Below, in pieces: positions 49,524 to 61,821 of a stretch of DNA of 64,000 nt. The notes under the pieces are model-generated. The model searched no databases. It was given only the letters and a program-made list of their open reading frames with translations, and was not told the origin of the DNA. The stretch is from Trichoplax sp. H2 (Eukaryota > Placozoa > Uniplacotomia > Trichoplacea). The stretch is from positions 248,001 through 312,000 of the forward strand of contig NOWV01000080.1 in assembly GCA_003344405.1 (NCBI GenBank). Direction: 5' to 3'. The first letter of the stretch is position 1. Each line of letters opens with the position of its first letter. Both the position numbers and the translations under genes were made by a program.

Positions 49524-52500
49524 ATGGCTACCAAGAAAGCTCAAGAAATGCACAACCAAAATTTAGATTCTATCAAAGTCAAAACCTTAGAAGAAATACT
49601 ACAAGAGAAAAGAAATCGATCTAGATCAGACAGTGAAAATATTGCTGAGACAGAAGATTCTCCAGGTAGGCAATTCTTGACTGATACCATCAACTTCATT
49701 ACCAAGAGTGTACCGATGTATCATGCATGCTTCTGCCAAGGCTTACATGCTAGCTGTAGAAATACACAGTTGGAAAGTCATCAACGGATCATGCTGGAAA
49801 TTATAATCTGTAGCTTGTTATTTTCTTATAACTTAGCTAGAACATGATATGGGACTTTTAGCTTTACATTACTACTATTATTATCGCGACTGCTACCATA
49901 ACAAATTGAGTCCATCTTTCTTGATGCAGTCATCCATTCCTGTCCAAATGGTCAATTCAGACTTTCATATAGTATCAATGTCATTTGAAAATAGCTAAAG
50001 CGTATTCCGATGATATACTGATACTGTACAATCTTGATTCAAAGAATATGTCTGAGATATCCTTCATCTTATTGACCATGTTAAAATCTATCATATCAAC
50101 AAGAAGGACAATTGAATTGTTGGCAACACAGACCCTAGCGATTGGATAACATTTTAAAAAATGACGTACAAATAAATATCTTTTGCGCCGTAGTTAGCAA
50201 TTTACTCGTGTTATACTCCAGCTGCTTCCGTTGTAGCAATCTTAACGTTTTCACTTTTTACTTAACAGACGTAACCTCCGACACTAAAGATGAAACTACA
50301 TCTGCAGCTTTAGAGCTAGACGAAGGAGAGATTATTAGCAGCGGCGAAGAAAATTTAAACCATATCGATGATACAAAACCTACCAAGCGAAATCATACAA
50401 GTCAGAATGATGAATTAGATGATTATGAAGAGGGAGAAATCAAGGATAGAGACGAAGTTGAACGAAAAGAAGAATTTATGCCAGCCGCAGATTCGTCTAT
50501 CATTTCTAACCGGCAAATAAGCACAACTAGTAGTCGAAAACGAGATGATAGAGGTAAGCATGACGTCAATTTGAATTGAACCAAGACAAATAAAGGCAAT
50601 TAACACAATTTTACCTGTACCGTACATATTCAATACTGCATTGCACTGACGCTGTAATAGCTGGCTCTATTTTATTGTACCCTCAGTTATTGCAATGCTA
50701 GAAAGCTTGATAATGTGTCTATTAGTTCGACTTCGAGAAAGTACCATGATAGTCGGTCGTTCTCCTCGTAGCGTCATTAAATATACCCAGTAGCCAAAGG
50801 ATACGTAAACAAATCAGCTCTTCAACTATTAACTAGTATGCGGTATTATAACCACAGCTTTAACAGGTCATCGTTCTTCCGAAAAAGATATACATGCTTC
50901 CAGATACCATTACGAAAGAGAAAGAGATCGCGATCGAGAGCGTGAAAGAGAGAGCGAAAGAAATCGTGACAGTCGTTACTCCAGTGATCGTGATAGATTT
51001 TCTGCACGCAGTCAGCGACGTGTAGGCGAAAGATCTCACAAATACCATGCTGATGATTCGCGAAGTGATCGATACAAATCAAGTGAACGATCTTCCAGAT
51101 CTCATTATAGCGATAGATATCATCGGGAAAGTTCATCCGATAGCAAATCTCCTAAATATTTCGATAGCAAAGGGAGAGAAAGCCGAAAAGAATTGACAGA
51201 TAATTTATACAATACTACAGATAAATCACCTATCCCCAATAAAGTTGAAAGAGAAGAGTAAGATATTTACAGCAAAATAAAATCTACTAATTTATAATCA
51301 CTCACTTTCCATGATCCTATCATAATATATCAACCTTTCTCTTTAGGACGTTAATTCGCCACGATAAATTAAAAACCGACATTAGAGCTAGTAGCAATCT
51401 TTTACCAGCAGCTGAGACAATGGAAGTTGTAGATGTAGAATTAAGTAGCGAAGAAAGCGATCAAGATAATCTCATCAACGAGGAGCGTTCTATCATCGAG
51501 GTTAGTTGAACATGGATAATCTTTTGAAATTACTATTATTAACATGCTGGAGCAATAGCCAATCCATATTTTTGCACGAAAAAGGACGAAGACGAGGAGA
51601 ATGAACATAATGATGAATCGATAAAAAGTACTGATCTTGATGGAAGTATTGCTGATGAGCAAGGCCCTGAATCAGGTTCCGATGGTGAAAAGGGTATGCC
51701 ACTATGTAGCCTTAATAGTTGTAATGCTTTCCAATAGTTGAGACTGAATATTGTTATTGATGCTATGTAGCTTACATTTCTGCCAATACTGTATATTAAT
51801 GATTCAGAAGCAGAATTACCACCTTACCTTCCTGCCGTCCAGGGCTGTAGAAGTGTTGAAGCGTTTGAATGGCTAAACAGAATTGAAGAAGGTACTTATG
51901 GAGTGGTTTATCGAGCTAAGGACTTAAAATCAGGTACATATCATCGTGTATATAGATTAGGACTTGTATTCGTCTTAATTAAAAGACATTCTTGGTGAGA
52001 TAATGAAAATTTTCCGTTGCAGACGAAGTTGTTGCCTTAAAACGATTAAAAATGGAAAAAGAAAGAGAAGGTTTTCCGATTACTTCCTTAAGGGAGATTA
52101 ATACATTATTAAAAGCAGATCATCCGAATATTGTACACGTTAGAGTAAGTTTTGGTGATATACAGTATTTCAAACTTAAAAGAAATATTCGCACCTATAT
52201 GGATAAACGTCTCACACAGTTCCATTTACTGCACTTTGTGATACATTACTAGGAGATAGTAGTTGGTAGCAATATGGATAAGATCTATATTGTAATGGAG
52301 TACGTTGAACATGACTTAAAGACTTTAATGGAATCGATGTCACAACCTTTCAGTATTAGTAAGTTTTAAATTTTGCTATTAATTAATTAATCGGTAGACG
52401 AACAATTGCAAGTATTACCACCATTTTCCTAGGTGAAGTGAAATGCTTAATGAAGCAGTTATTATCCGCTGTCCAACATTTACATGATAACTGGATCTTA

Positions 52501-53899
52501 CATCGTGACCTGAAAACTTCCAATTTACTTCTCAGCCATCAAGGCATTTTAAAAGTAGGCTACTGAAGCTGCAGTACTATCTTTACTCCATTATAATTCT
52601 CCATGTTAATATTTTACTTATGACTTTGCGATAGGTTGGAGATTTTGGTTTGGCTAGAGAGTATGGATCTCCTCTAAAAGTTTACACTTCTATTGTGGTA
52701 ACTTTATGGTATCGTTGCCCTGAACTACTTCTGGGTGTAAAGGTAACTATATAGTGATGACGTCTTGATAGTAAATGATGTTATGATCCTTAGGATTTTA
52801 CCATTACTGTTATTATCAATATTGTTTTATACGTTTATGCTATGTACTAAGTACTGTTTTATATTTTAGGAGTATTCTACTGCTGTTGATATGTGGTCTG
52901 TTGGCTGTATTTTTGGTGAATTTCTCGTAAAGAAGCCATTATTTCCGGGAAAATCAGAAATTGATCAGTTGAACAAGATTTTCAAGGTAAGATTGATTCG
53001 AACTACGCCAAGTCTTTCGACTCGTAACATGAAAAGTTCAATCATTCGCTTTATAGGACTTAGGCACCCCTAATGATCAAATATGGTCTGGATTTTCTGA
53101 ATTGCCAGTTGCAAAGAAGGTTATAAGGACACTATTACTTATTTCAAATTGTCGTAATGTAAACAATTGTACACGTAATGCATGTTACTGACTAAATTAA
53201 ACCCATATGGTAGGTAACTTTTACGGAACAGCCGTACAACAGACTTAGAGATAGATTTGGAGCCTATTTAACTGATCAAGGATTTGATTTATTAAATAGG
53301 TAATAGAATTATTAATAATATATTGATGATTTCACATGCTAATCCTTGTTGCCATTAGCGCTAGAAACTCAATATCATTTTTGCTAAAAATCTTTCATCA
53401 GATTTTTGACTTACGATCCGAAAAAGAGAATATCAGCCGAGGATGCGCTCAATCACGAATATTTTCAGGTAGTCAATATTGAAAGTTGTAGACTGTCGGA
53501 TTACTTATGTTCAAAATTGTAATAATTCAAGTAAATACTGTATTATGCCCTCTACAGCAAGAGCCCCGACCTCTAGATCCCTCAATGTTTCCAACCTGGC
53601 CCGCCAAAAGTGAACTGATGAAACGCCCTAGTAAAGCTAATCGAAGCCCGACCGCTCCGGAGGGAGGCGGCATGTGTAAAGTAATTAATTCAATTCAGTG
53701 ACAGACAATCCATCTTCGTAAATGACGTAGTAAACTAAGTACAAATTCACTACCTAATCCGTAATTCTAAAGTAACAATTATACGTAATAGGACGATGAA
53801 ATCGAATCTCAGATTGCAGGCGCTGCAGATGGTTTCAGAATTACCTACGCTACGCAAGGAAAAGCTGCTGGTGGTGCTGGATTTAATCTCAAATTTTAA
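49524..53899 (+). CDS. CDK11B: CDK11 (PITSLRE) cyclin-dependent kinase
   Basis: Sixteen coding exons: 49524-49665, 50269-50553, 50867-51257, 51347-51500, 51585-51693, 51808-51933, 52023-52144, 52253-52358, 52433-52554, 52635-52742, 52870-52986, 53057-53119, 53214-53299, 53402-53468, 53558-53680, 53792-53899; in phase, 742 residues. The N-terminus has the family opening [12 protein letters not shown]. Residues about 50-360 are an RS/RE-rich and acidic tail. The kinase domain starts at about 377: [15 protein letters not shown] (Lys409), PITSLRE (421-427), HRDLKTSN (502-509), GDFG (521-524), [14 protein letters not shown] (536-549), [11 protein letters not shown]. The tail reads [13 protein letters not shown], then GGAGFNLKF as in human. 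Family role: nuclear cyclin-L-dependent kinase phosphorylating splicing and transcription factors (SF3B1, RNA polymerase II). Oddity: the APE motif is CPE. The extension to a TTG at 49431 is not a credible start. ATTAAA follows at 53943. Confidence 0.97.
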
Positions 53900-53948
53900 T
53901 TATCAGGTTACCATGAAGAGTAGCTTTGAAAGCAATCCTTTAATTAAA

Positions 53949-54640
53949 AGAGCAATGTTAGTAACACAAAAGCTTGCAACAACGTTCTAGATGATGCTAT
54001 TAAATCGGAAAGCGAGTATCGATGACTTTAGGGAGACTTAAGTCGGAGTAAAAATTGCATGAACTAAAGTTATGTAAATATTTAAATTGAAATTGAAAGT
54101 AATTAAGCGGTTCCTGATCTACGAATCAAATTATTTGTATTCACCTAAATTTCTAAAGTAGAGACTTCTACTTTGACTTTTCGGCAAAAAATTCATAATA
54201 TTAATAATTTTTCTAATCTGTAACCAGTTCATTTTTTGTTATCACGGTAAAAAGCAAAGCAATAATACTTTAAAGTGTCATTACCGTTGATGTACCACGC
54301 ACGGCGCTCCTTATTTATACTAGGTTATCGTTTCTACCACAGCAAATGTTGACAGTGTAGTTGAGATTTGATAACTGATCGTTTTTGCATGAGGTATAGT
54401 ATCTGCTGATTCTTGAGAGAGCATTAGCAAATAATGGATATCAAATTGAAGAGTTACTTTTAAATTGCATAGCAATTTGGGGCCTAACAGAAAGATATCT
54501 AAGTGAAATCTTAACTTGCGAAATTTCGGTCGTTAGCGTATTAAAGTTCCTATATTGCCGATGTTTATAGAGCCCATAGAGTTAATAGTTTACACCGTTT
54601 ATTTGATAATTATATGTATACTGTGTTACGGGATATGTGC
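53949..54640. other. Convergent intergenic region, nothing recognised
   Basis: Lies between the 3' ends of CDK11 (plus) and OS9 (minus). AT-rich, with no coding chain on either strand and no repeat noticed. Confidence 0.6.
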
Positions 54641-54646
54641 ATACAT

Positions 54647-54652
54647 TTTATT
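54647..54652 (-). terminator. Candidate OS9 polyadenylation signal
   Basis: TTTATT on the plus strand, i.e. AATAAA on the minus strand, about 190 nt beyond the OS9 stop codon. Position fits, but the hexamer is common in AT-rich sequence. Confidence 0.3.
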
Positions 54653-54839
54653 CCCGCGAATGTAAATGTTACATAGTTTAATAGTATAAAGTATAGAAAT
54701 GTGTACATTCAATTTTTTTAGAAATATAGATCATAGCAATCGTATCATACATTTGTTTAACAAGATGATGATCTATGTATGCGTATTATGTGAATACTCA
54801 GTCAGACTTTACTATGAAATAAAAACTTTAACGTTATTT

Positions 54840-57800
54840 TTAATGTGCTTCCTTGTTAATTGGCCATTTAAAGTTATACCCTTCTTGTAGTTTACGCTGG
54901 CGAATTTCTTCTTGTTGGAGTTGCTCCTTACTGCCCTGCAATATGAATGCAAATTGTAAGGAAATTAAATGACGTTATTAGAGCGTACTCAGTTTAAAGG
55001 CCGAGATCTCGAAAATTCGTTCTGCTCTGTCTACTAATAAATTTATCAGTGTTAGTATATCGTTATAACTTTGCACTTTACAAAATTCCCTATCATTGCC
55101 CAAGAATCAATCATTAAATCTGACCCATTAGCTGAACCGTAAAACTGACTCAACAAAGTATAATTACCGTATGTAAAATTATTCGTTACTTAGCTTTTAG
55201 CATTAGCGATGTTATATAAACTTAGCTCAGCAAAGTATAATTACTGTATGTACAGGACTGTTACTCTTTGCTTAGCATTCAGTATAAGGGATGTTTTATC
55301 ATTAGCACGATGTCTTACAAATAAAGTCTTTATGGCATTTTCCAAATTTTGTTTTTCTTTGTTTGTTAGCGTTTTATCATCCCCCATGTCATCATTATTG
55401 ACGGTAATTATTCGCACTTCCACGTCAGCTGTAATAGCGTTAGTTATAAACTTTAAGCAACTTTCTAAACACGCAGTATTGCTATCTTTATAGACAGCAA
55501 GCTTTATACGCATTTTTAAAACTTACCAGGGTTTATTTTCATGCCTTTCAATACACTTTTTACAAATTTGACAATTTCGTTGGATCTTTTATCAGTTTTT
55601 GATGAAGTACCAATGCTTTCTTCATTTGCATTTCGATCAATCTCATCTTGCTGATCAGGTACAGTATTCTTTTTAGGTGCTTCTACACAATGTATAAAAG
55701 ATAAAGAAAAAAATAATGATAATTACTGGCGGCGCTATCATCCTTATTCGGCAACGTATTCTTGCTAGTTCGCTATTTATTGCCAATATTACAAAAATTA
55801 AAGCTCTTGCACAAATAAACACTGATCCCTTAGCTATGGCAATTTATGCAGTAATACTTTACCGATAATTTGTGATAGTTTCAATTTCAATTTTGAAGAT
55901 ATTACTTTTAAGATATGGGTCATTCTATCGATCGCGTTTAACTGAAAGTTGCTCGACAACTTAGAACGTTTTAAATCCATGTTTTTATTGGCACTATCCT
56001 GTTGATGCTCATCATTAGACTCCAATACATCTTTTTTGGTCTCAGTTGGAGTTATTTCATCTATTTTTTCAGCTTCATGATATTTCATTAATATAGTTCG
56101 ATACTTTCGTAATAAGTACTTCAACTCTTCAATGTATATCATTTTCATATAAAGTTCTAGATATCGATCAGAACCACTCTTTTTGGAAATCAATTTCGAG
56201 CTGCGATCCAAAGCGGCATTCTGGATGAGATTGTCATGTTTATCACTCCATTTTTCCTCACCAAGTTGTTTAATTATTGTTGAAGATTTCGAAGTTGCCG
56301 ATGGTTTGTTACCGTTTGCAAGTCGATAACTGAGTTTGTCTTCAGTCGTGATTGTTTGTGTGCTCTTTCCAGAATTAACGATGTCATTTACAATCTGCCA
56401 GTAACGCTGAACGCTATTACCTTCATTCGGTCTTTCCCGAGCAGTACATTGTTTAAATGTTCCTTTTTTGATACCGCTCCTATTGGCTGCGTCATTAGTT
56501 TTAGCTTTCGCTGCAACCTGGGAATCAAGTTTAGAATATAATAAGGTACCGATAAATGAGAGATCTTTAACATCTAAAACGTGATCAGTCTTCTAGGACT
56601 TACGATATCTTTCACAATTTGCTTATATTGTTGAACACTATTAAGATGTTTATTATTATTTGCCATATCATTATTCTTACTAGGTACTGTTTCTATAACG
56701 CAATGAGATAATTACAAGAGAGTAGAGTTAAAAGCAAACGTAATTAAGAAGTACATTTATAATCTATCTAGTTCGAATTAGAAATCGTAATCCAAAAACC
56801 CTATGTAGTTACCTTTTATCATCTGCTGATAATTGCTATATTCCACAGCATTTAAAACAGGTGAACAACTGATAGGTCGAGGTTTTACCGCGGCTTTAGG
56901 TCTAAGTGATGGGTGCTGACATAGTAGAGGAGTAAATATATTGATAACATAAACACATTCAGTTGGTTCAGAAATACGGCCAATATAATTTTCGCTATCT
57001 TCTTCACAATATAGCTAAAAAAGTAGAAAATGTTAACGTAGTATTTAATGAGTAATTTATAACCAGTTAGTAAATAGACCTTATGTCTTTGAGTACGAAT
57101 ACCCTCTCAATAAAATGTCAGTGCAGTATATCAATTGCTATGATGATAGCATGTTATTTGCATACTTTAATCTGAGTCTGTCTGGCTTTATTTGTAGAAT
57201 CGCAAACGCTTCCATTGGTATACATTTGTGAGTGATACCGTTGTAGTTCATGTAATGTCTAATCAGTAATGAAATAGTAAGGTCATGAAAATAGTAAAAA
57301 TTGAAGAGGCACATAGCATTAATAACAAAGTGAGATAATGATGAAAATACATAATAAGTTCCTGTATTGCCAATAAGATGAAATCACCAGAGAAGCTGCA
57401 ATAATGCACATTTAATTATTACACTACTAAGTCTAGTACACCAATACCTCATCTTCTTTACTCCAATCTTTCTCCGATTCAAACGATCCAAGACTGATAA
57501 TATCGCCCGTAATTTCATCATCTAATGGACAAGACAGCAAGAGCAAATAGTCAAGTAGTTGGCAAAAGGGTCCATTTATCAGTAAAAAGTCAATAACAAC
57601 AATAACATCATTACCTTGAATATGGTACTGTTCTATCCTATCATTATAGCAAAATTTATACGTCCACCATCCTTTACTCTATAAACAAAATAGATATATT
57701 AAACACAGCATTTTCGTCGATAATACTCATATCTTTAAAATTTTAAGTGTTTTCATTCGAAGTTCGAAATTCCAAATTCTATATATTAATTCCAGATTGA

Positions 57801-59248
57801 ATTGACAGATAAAGTCGAGTACATTTCTAAATACAAAAAACTACGTCAATACCTTTGTCATACATGTATTCTCTAATGGACGAAGCAGCTCGGTAATATT
57901 AGTCGTATTGGAAGTAGCCTTTTGAGTTTGAATTTCCTCTTTCCACTTTGGAATAGTACAATAATATAATTGGCCATATTTCGATTTTATTGTGAAGGCA
58001 GGATTGTCATCGTTATTGTCCTTTTCCTATAGAAATCAATAGTAATTATAATCAGAGAAAAGTTCACCATGGCCACTTGTGAGCTAACTTTCCCCCGCCA
58101 ACCTCCATTTCAAAGGTTAAAGCTAATATTACGTATATACTCTGCAGGCTAATAACAGCTACTAGCTATGAGAAAGTTAATGGTTATTGAAAAAAATTCG
58201 TCCAATAAAGCATCTTCCTTACAAAAGGTGTTGACGTGATTGAAAACTGAACTGTTTCTACAGTACATCTTTATCTATCATTACTAGTGCCGCATCAAAA
58301 AATTAAAATTACCAAATGAGCTGGAATATTATCCCTATTTAAGTAATGGATAAAAAATACCAAGGCTATTTTCGTACTGGAATATGATCGTATTCGTCTA
58401 ACGTGATGTAACGTGCTCGTATTCAAAATGCAAAGTATTTATCTAGTCCATTCGCAAGCGAGTCTCCTTTCCTCCATCATTATCCATTTCATTACAAATA
58501 CTATCTAGCAAACGTTTATGGCTGGTATGAAAATTACTCTATGAACTTGTATGCGTAGCATAACAGCACTACTGTATGACTATATTATCCAGTATTATTG
58601 GCTATTACCCCATTCAAATAATCCATCCAAAAATGTCAACGCAATATTAACACTTTCGATGGAAGTGATTATGGAATAAGATCGTCTTCGTCTAGTGCAA
58701 TATAACGTGCCGTATCCATAAAGTACTATTTTGTCTCGTCAATTTGGAATCGAGTCTCCTTTCATCCTTCTCATCCATCTCATTGGCAAACACTATCTAA
58801 GGTGGGTTTATGACTGGTATGAAAGTAGAAACGACTACGAGTACAGTATTCCATTGCATCAAGACAAGATGGAAAAGGTGCACTATTACCCATGGACTTG
58901 GACATGGATATTGTCATAACACCCAGACCGACTCGTTCCATGATGAAGATTATGATGAAAATCCAGCTAGATATCAAGTTAGAACAATTATCAAAGCAAA
59001 GTCTATTGGTTGATGATCCTTTGCGAAGAATTTCATCTACGCCTCCAAGGACATGATGATGATGATGACGAGGCGATCTCGGATTCAACGTTATCCTAAC
59101 TTACTAAATTTTCAACCACTGGGGTAGTCTGAATTTCCAACCCATATTGGACTTGCTTTAGCTCTTCAAGATCCAATTCAGTGGCAGGAATATCATTCGT
59201 AGTGACCAAGGAAAGTAAATAAGCGATCACAAATGTAGCTAGAAACAT
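54840..59248 (-). CDS. OS9: OS-9, ER lectin of glycoprotein ERAD
   Basis: Eleven coding exons on the minus strand: 59105-59248, 57853-58026, 57615-57678, 57448-57521, 57166-57258, 56813-57014, 56604-56692, 55863-56517, 55527-55682, 55265-55485, 54840-54935; in phase, 655 residues (human 667). The N-terminus is a signal peptide (MFLATFVIAYLLSL), then LDLEELKQVQYGLEI, the OS-9 opening. The MRH lectin domain covers about residues 60-210. Its sugar-binding residues are all present: the Trp pair 110-111, Gln123, Arg159 in RYHSQ, Glu199 and Tyr205, with cysteines 71, 103, 116, 171, 186 and 203. The C-terminal half is charged and ends in the conserved KEKQNLENAI and LQQEEIRQRKLQEGY region. Family role: recognises trimmed mannose glycans on misfolded proteins in the ER lumen and passes them to SEL1L-HRD1. 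Met at 59248 is chosen because it opens the signal peptide. Exons 9 and 10 join only through a 41-nt intron. Confidence 0.94.
58381..58827. repeat. Two diverged direct copies (~150 bp) in OS9 intron 1
   Basis: Copy A (58381-58532) and copy B (about 58675-58827) share AATA-GATCGT-TTCGTCTA, then TAACGTGC, GCGAGTCTCCTTTC or TCGAGTCTCCTTTC, then ACTATCTA and TTTATG-CTGGTATGAAA in the same order. They are separated by about 140 bp. Probably remnants of one duplicated or dispersed element. Confidence 0.75.
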
Positions 59249-59309
59249 TTCATTCCTATCGCAAAGGCGTTGCTCAGCAACTCTAGCCAGCAGCCAAGTG
59301 GATCCAAAA

Positions 59310-59321
59310 GGGGGGGGGGGG
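59310..59321. repeat. 12-bp G run (C run on coding strand) in OS9 5' flank
   Basis: Twelve consecutive G on the plus strand, about 62 bp upstream of the OS9 start codon. On the mRNA sense it is a poly-C tract, likely within the 5' UTR or core promoter. Striking in such AT-rich DNA and prone to length errors. Confidence 0.8.
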
Positions 59322-59424
59322 CAAAATAACCCTGTATCCACGTAATTTGTTGTTGTGTGGAACACAGTCAACACTGGTACCACGGGGGCCGGTGGTTGCA
59401 CTTATAAACGCTTTCTGTTAATAG

Positions 59425-59475
59425 TAACTGTACTGTACTGCACAGTAGTCCACTTAGTACAGTACCACCGGTACT
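59425..59475. promoter_or_regulatory. OS9 5' flank with GTAC pentamers
   Basis: ACTGTACTGTACTG followed by TAGTACAGTACCACCGGTAC, about 180-225 bp upstream of the OS9 start codon (minus strand). Same word family as the other gene 5' flanks in the window. A promoter role is inference. Confidence 0.3.
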
Positions 59476-59667
59476 GAATAGACACTGTAGGCCCTGCTCG
59501 TAGTCTGTACGGTGTTGACGTTCACCATAGCCGGGGGGAGGTTTTTCCAGTTCTCTGGCCATTCTATAGTACTCTACCCGATAGTTGAAACCGCCTAACG
59601 TACCGCACCGAAATCAAGCCCCGGCTCATTAACCATGTCAATGTTATGTTGGTAAATTGCCATGTGT

Positions 59668-60906
59668 CAAGCTTATTCAGCTATGAAGCTTATTCAGCTA
59701 TAAGCTTCATCCAGCTCTGGAGCTTATTCAGCAATGAAGCTTATTCAGCTATGAAGCTTTATTTAGCTATGGAGCTTATTCAGCAATGAAGCTTATTCAG
59801 CTATGAAGCTTATTCAGCAATGAAGCTTATTCAGCTGTGAAGCTTATTCAGCTATGAAGCTTTATTCAGCTCTGAAGCTTATTCAGCTATAAGCTTTATC
59901 CAGCTATGGAACTTATTCAGCAATGAAGCTTATTCAGCAATGAAGCTTATTTAGCAATGAAGCTTATTCAGCTGTGAAGCTTATTCAGCTATGAAGCTTC
60001 ATTTAGCTATGAAGCTTATTCAGCAATGAAGCTTATTCAGCTATGAAGCTTATTCAGCTATGAAGCTTTATCCAGCTATGAAGCTTATTCAGCTATAAGC
60101 TTTATCCAGCTATGGAACTTATTCAGCAATGAAGCTTATTCAGCTATGAAGCTTTATTCAGCTCTGAAGCTTATTCAGCTATAAGCTTCATCCAGCTATG
60201 GAGCTTATTCAGCAATGAAGCTTATTCAGCTACCAAGCTTTATTTAGCTATGGAGCTTATTCAGCAATGAAGCTTATTCAGCAATGAAGCTTATTCAGCT
60301 ATGAAGCTTATTCAGCAATGAAGCCTATTCAGCTATGAAGCTTATTCAGCTATGAAGCTTTATTCAGCTCTGAAGCTTATTCAGCTATAAGCTTTATCCA
60401 GCTATGGAACTTATTCAGCAATGAAGCTTATTCAGCTATGAAGCTTTATTCAGCTCTGAAGCTTATTCAGCTCTGAAGCTTATTTAGCTCTGAAGCTTAT
60501 TCAGCTATAAGCTTCATCCAGCTATGGGGCTTATTCAGCAATGAAGCTTATTCAGCTATGAACCTTTTATTCAGCTATGAAGCTTTATTTAGCTATGAAG
60601 CTTATTTAGCAACGAAGCTTATTCAGTTAAGATGCTTTATTCAGATATAAAGCTTATGCAGTAATGAAGCTTATTCAGCTATGAGCTTATTTAGCAACGA
60701 AGCTTATTCAGTTAAGATGCTTTATTCAGATATAAAGCTTATGCAGTAATGAAACTTATTCAGCTATGACGCTTTATTCAGCTATGAAGCTTTTTCGGTA
60801 ATGAAGCTTATTCAGCTATGAAACTTTATTCAGCTATGAAACTTTATTCAGCTATGAAGCTTATTTAGCTATGAAACTTATTCAGCTATGAAGCTTGTTC
60901 AGCTTC
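59668..60906. repeat. 17-bp minisatellite, about 70 units, with higher-order structure
   Basis: Consensus unit ATGAAGCTTATTCAGCT (17 bp, containing a HindIII-type AAGCTT), with variants GCAATG, CTCTGAAG, ATAAGCTTTATCCAGCT and ATGGAACTT. Multi-unit patterns recur (for example TCTGAAG, then ATAAGC with TTTATCC, then ATGGAACTT near 59870, 60070-60130 and 60370). A block of about 90 bp near 60600-60660 is repeated almost exactly at 60690-60750. The array ends abruptly just before a TATA box at 60931. Confidence 0.95.
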
Positions 60907-61030
60907 ATTGCTACAAGTTGGGTGGTAGGGTATAAAAGGAGGAGCGAATGCTCAGCTCCTCAGTTCGTGATTAGATTGCGTTTCGGCTACCCGATTAATA
61001 AAGCTATGCTAAACAGTTAGAAAAGTTTTG
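60907..61030 (+). promoter_or_regulatory. TATA box and AATAAA next to the minisatellite (LTR-like)
   Basis: TATAAAAGG at 60931-60939 is followed about 30 nt later by GCTCCTCAGTTCG, a plausible start site, and by AATAAA at 60997-61002, only 58 nt past the TATA box. A TATA box closely followed by a polyadenylation signal is the U3-R layout of a retrotransposon LTR. The minisatellite would then be an expanded U3. I cannot find the second LTR, a convincing primer-binding site or coding remnants. A stand-alone promoter for a short RNA is an alternative. Confidence 0.35.
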
Positions 61031-61655
61031 TCCGTGAGAGACCGTAAGTAGTACAGGACTACTACACAGTAGACTTCCAGGTGTTGTGGAGATAGGAATA
61101 AGTAATCTATTCGTTTAGGGTAGTAGTTCGCAAGTTCAGTTTGATGATGGAAGGGCACAGATAGCAAATTCCCAACCGAATGATACATATTGCCCATAAT
61201 CTATTGGATCATGATCTATCTTACTATAGAACTTAATGGGAAGGACCAACTTGACTCTATACGAGTGTATCACGATATGATTGATAGATTTTTCCAAAAG
61301 TCAAATCAATACCCGGCCACTACATTGGTGGTGCTAAGAAGTAGTACCAATCGCATGTTTTAGTAATTCATGACAGTAGGTACTATATGGACGACGATAC
61401 AGCAATACTAAAAGTTATTGAAGCAATTCTAACAAGTACTAAGTAGCAAAATAGGAAGGAAATTAACTGGGAGATCGCAAACCCCAAAGCCAATATAAGC
61501 TGAACCATGTGAAAATAATAATGGACAGTAGAAAGCAATCATCTAGCTAGATTGGATTGCCAAGTTTAAATTATAGTGCCTGACTGAAGAGTAAACCTGT
61601 CAACTCGACTTCATCATGCATAGAAACACTACAGGTAATAAATCCAATTTGACAA
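61031..61655. other. Intergenic, nothing recognised
   Basis: Between the LTR-like segment and the 3' end of the TMBIM gene. No exon chain or RNA gene visible; the short minus-strand open frame near 61009-61197 has no family resemblance. Confidence 0.5.
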
Positions 61656-61659
61656 ATCG

Positions 61660-61665
61660 TTTATT
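61660..61665 (-). terminator. Candidate TMBIM polyadenylation signal
   Basis: TTTATT on the plus strand, i.e. AATAAA on the minus strand, about 157 nt beyond the stop codon of the TMBIM-family gene. Confidence 0.3.
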
Positions 61666-61821
61666 AGATATTATACGAGTAGGATCAATAAAGAGTCTAA
61701 ATAAATTTGAAATGAGACAATTCGTAGGAGTAGATCCGCTAACTATCTTATAGATTAATCTAGTTAGTAATCAGTCGATAGAGATCACTGACACTCATTT
61801 AAAAACTATAATTTTGAATAA

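Noticed and set aside
58731-59088. Open frames in OS9 intron 1 on both strands
   Set aside because: They overlap the duplicated intron segment and the OS9 protein is continuous without them.
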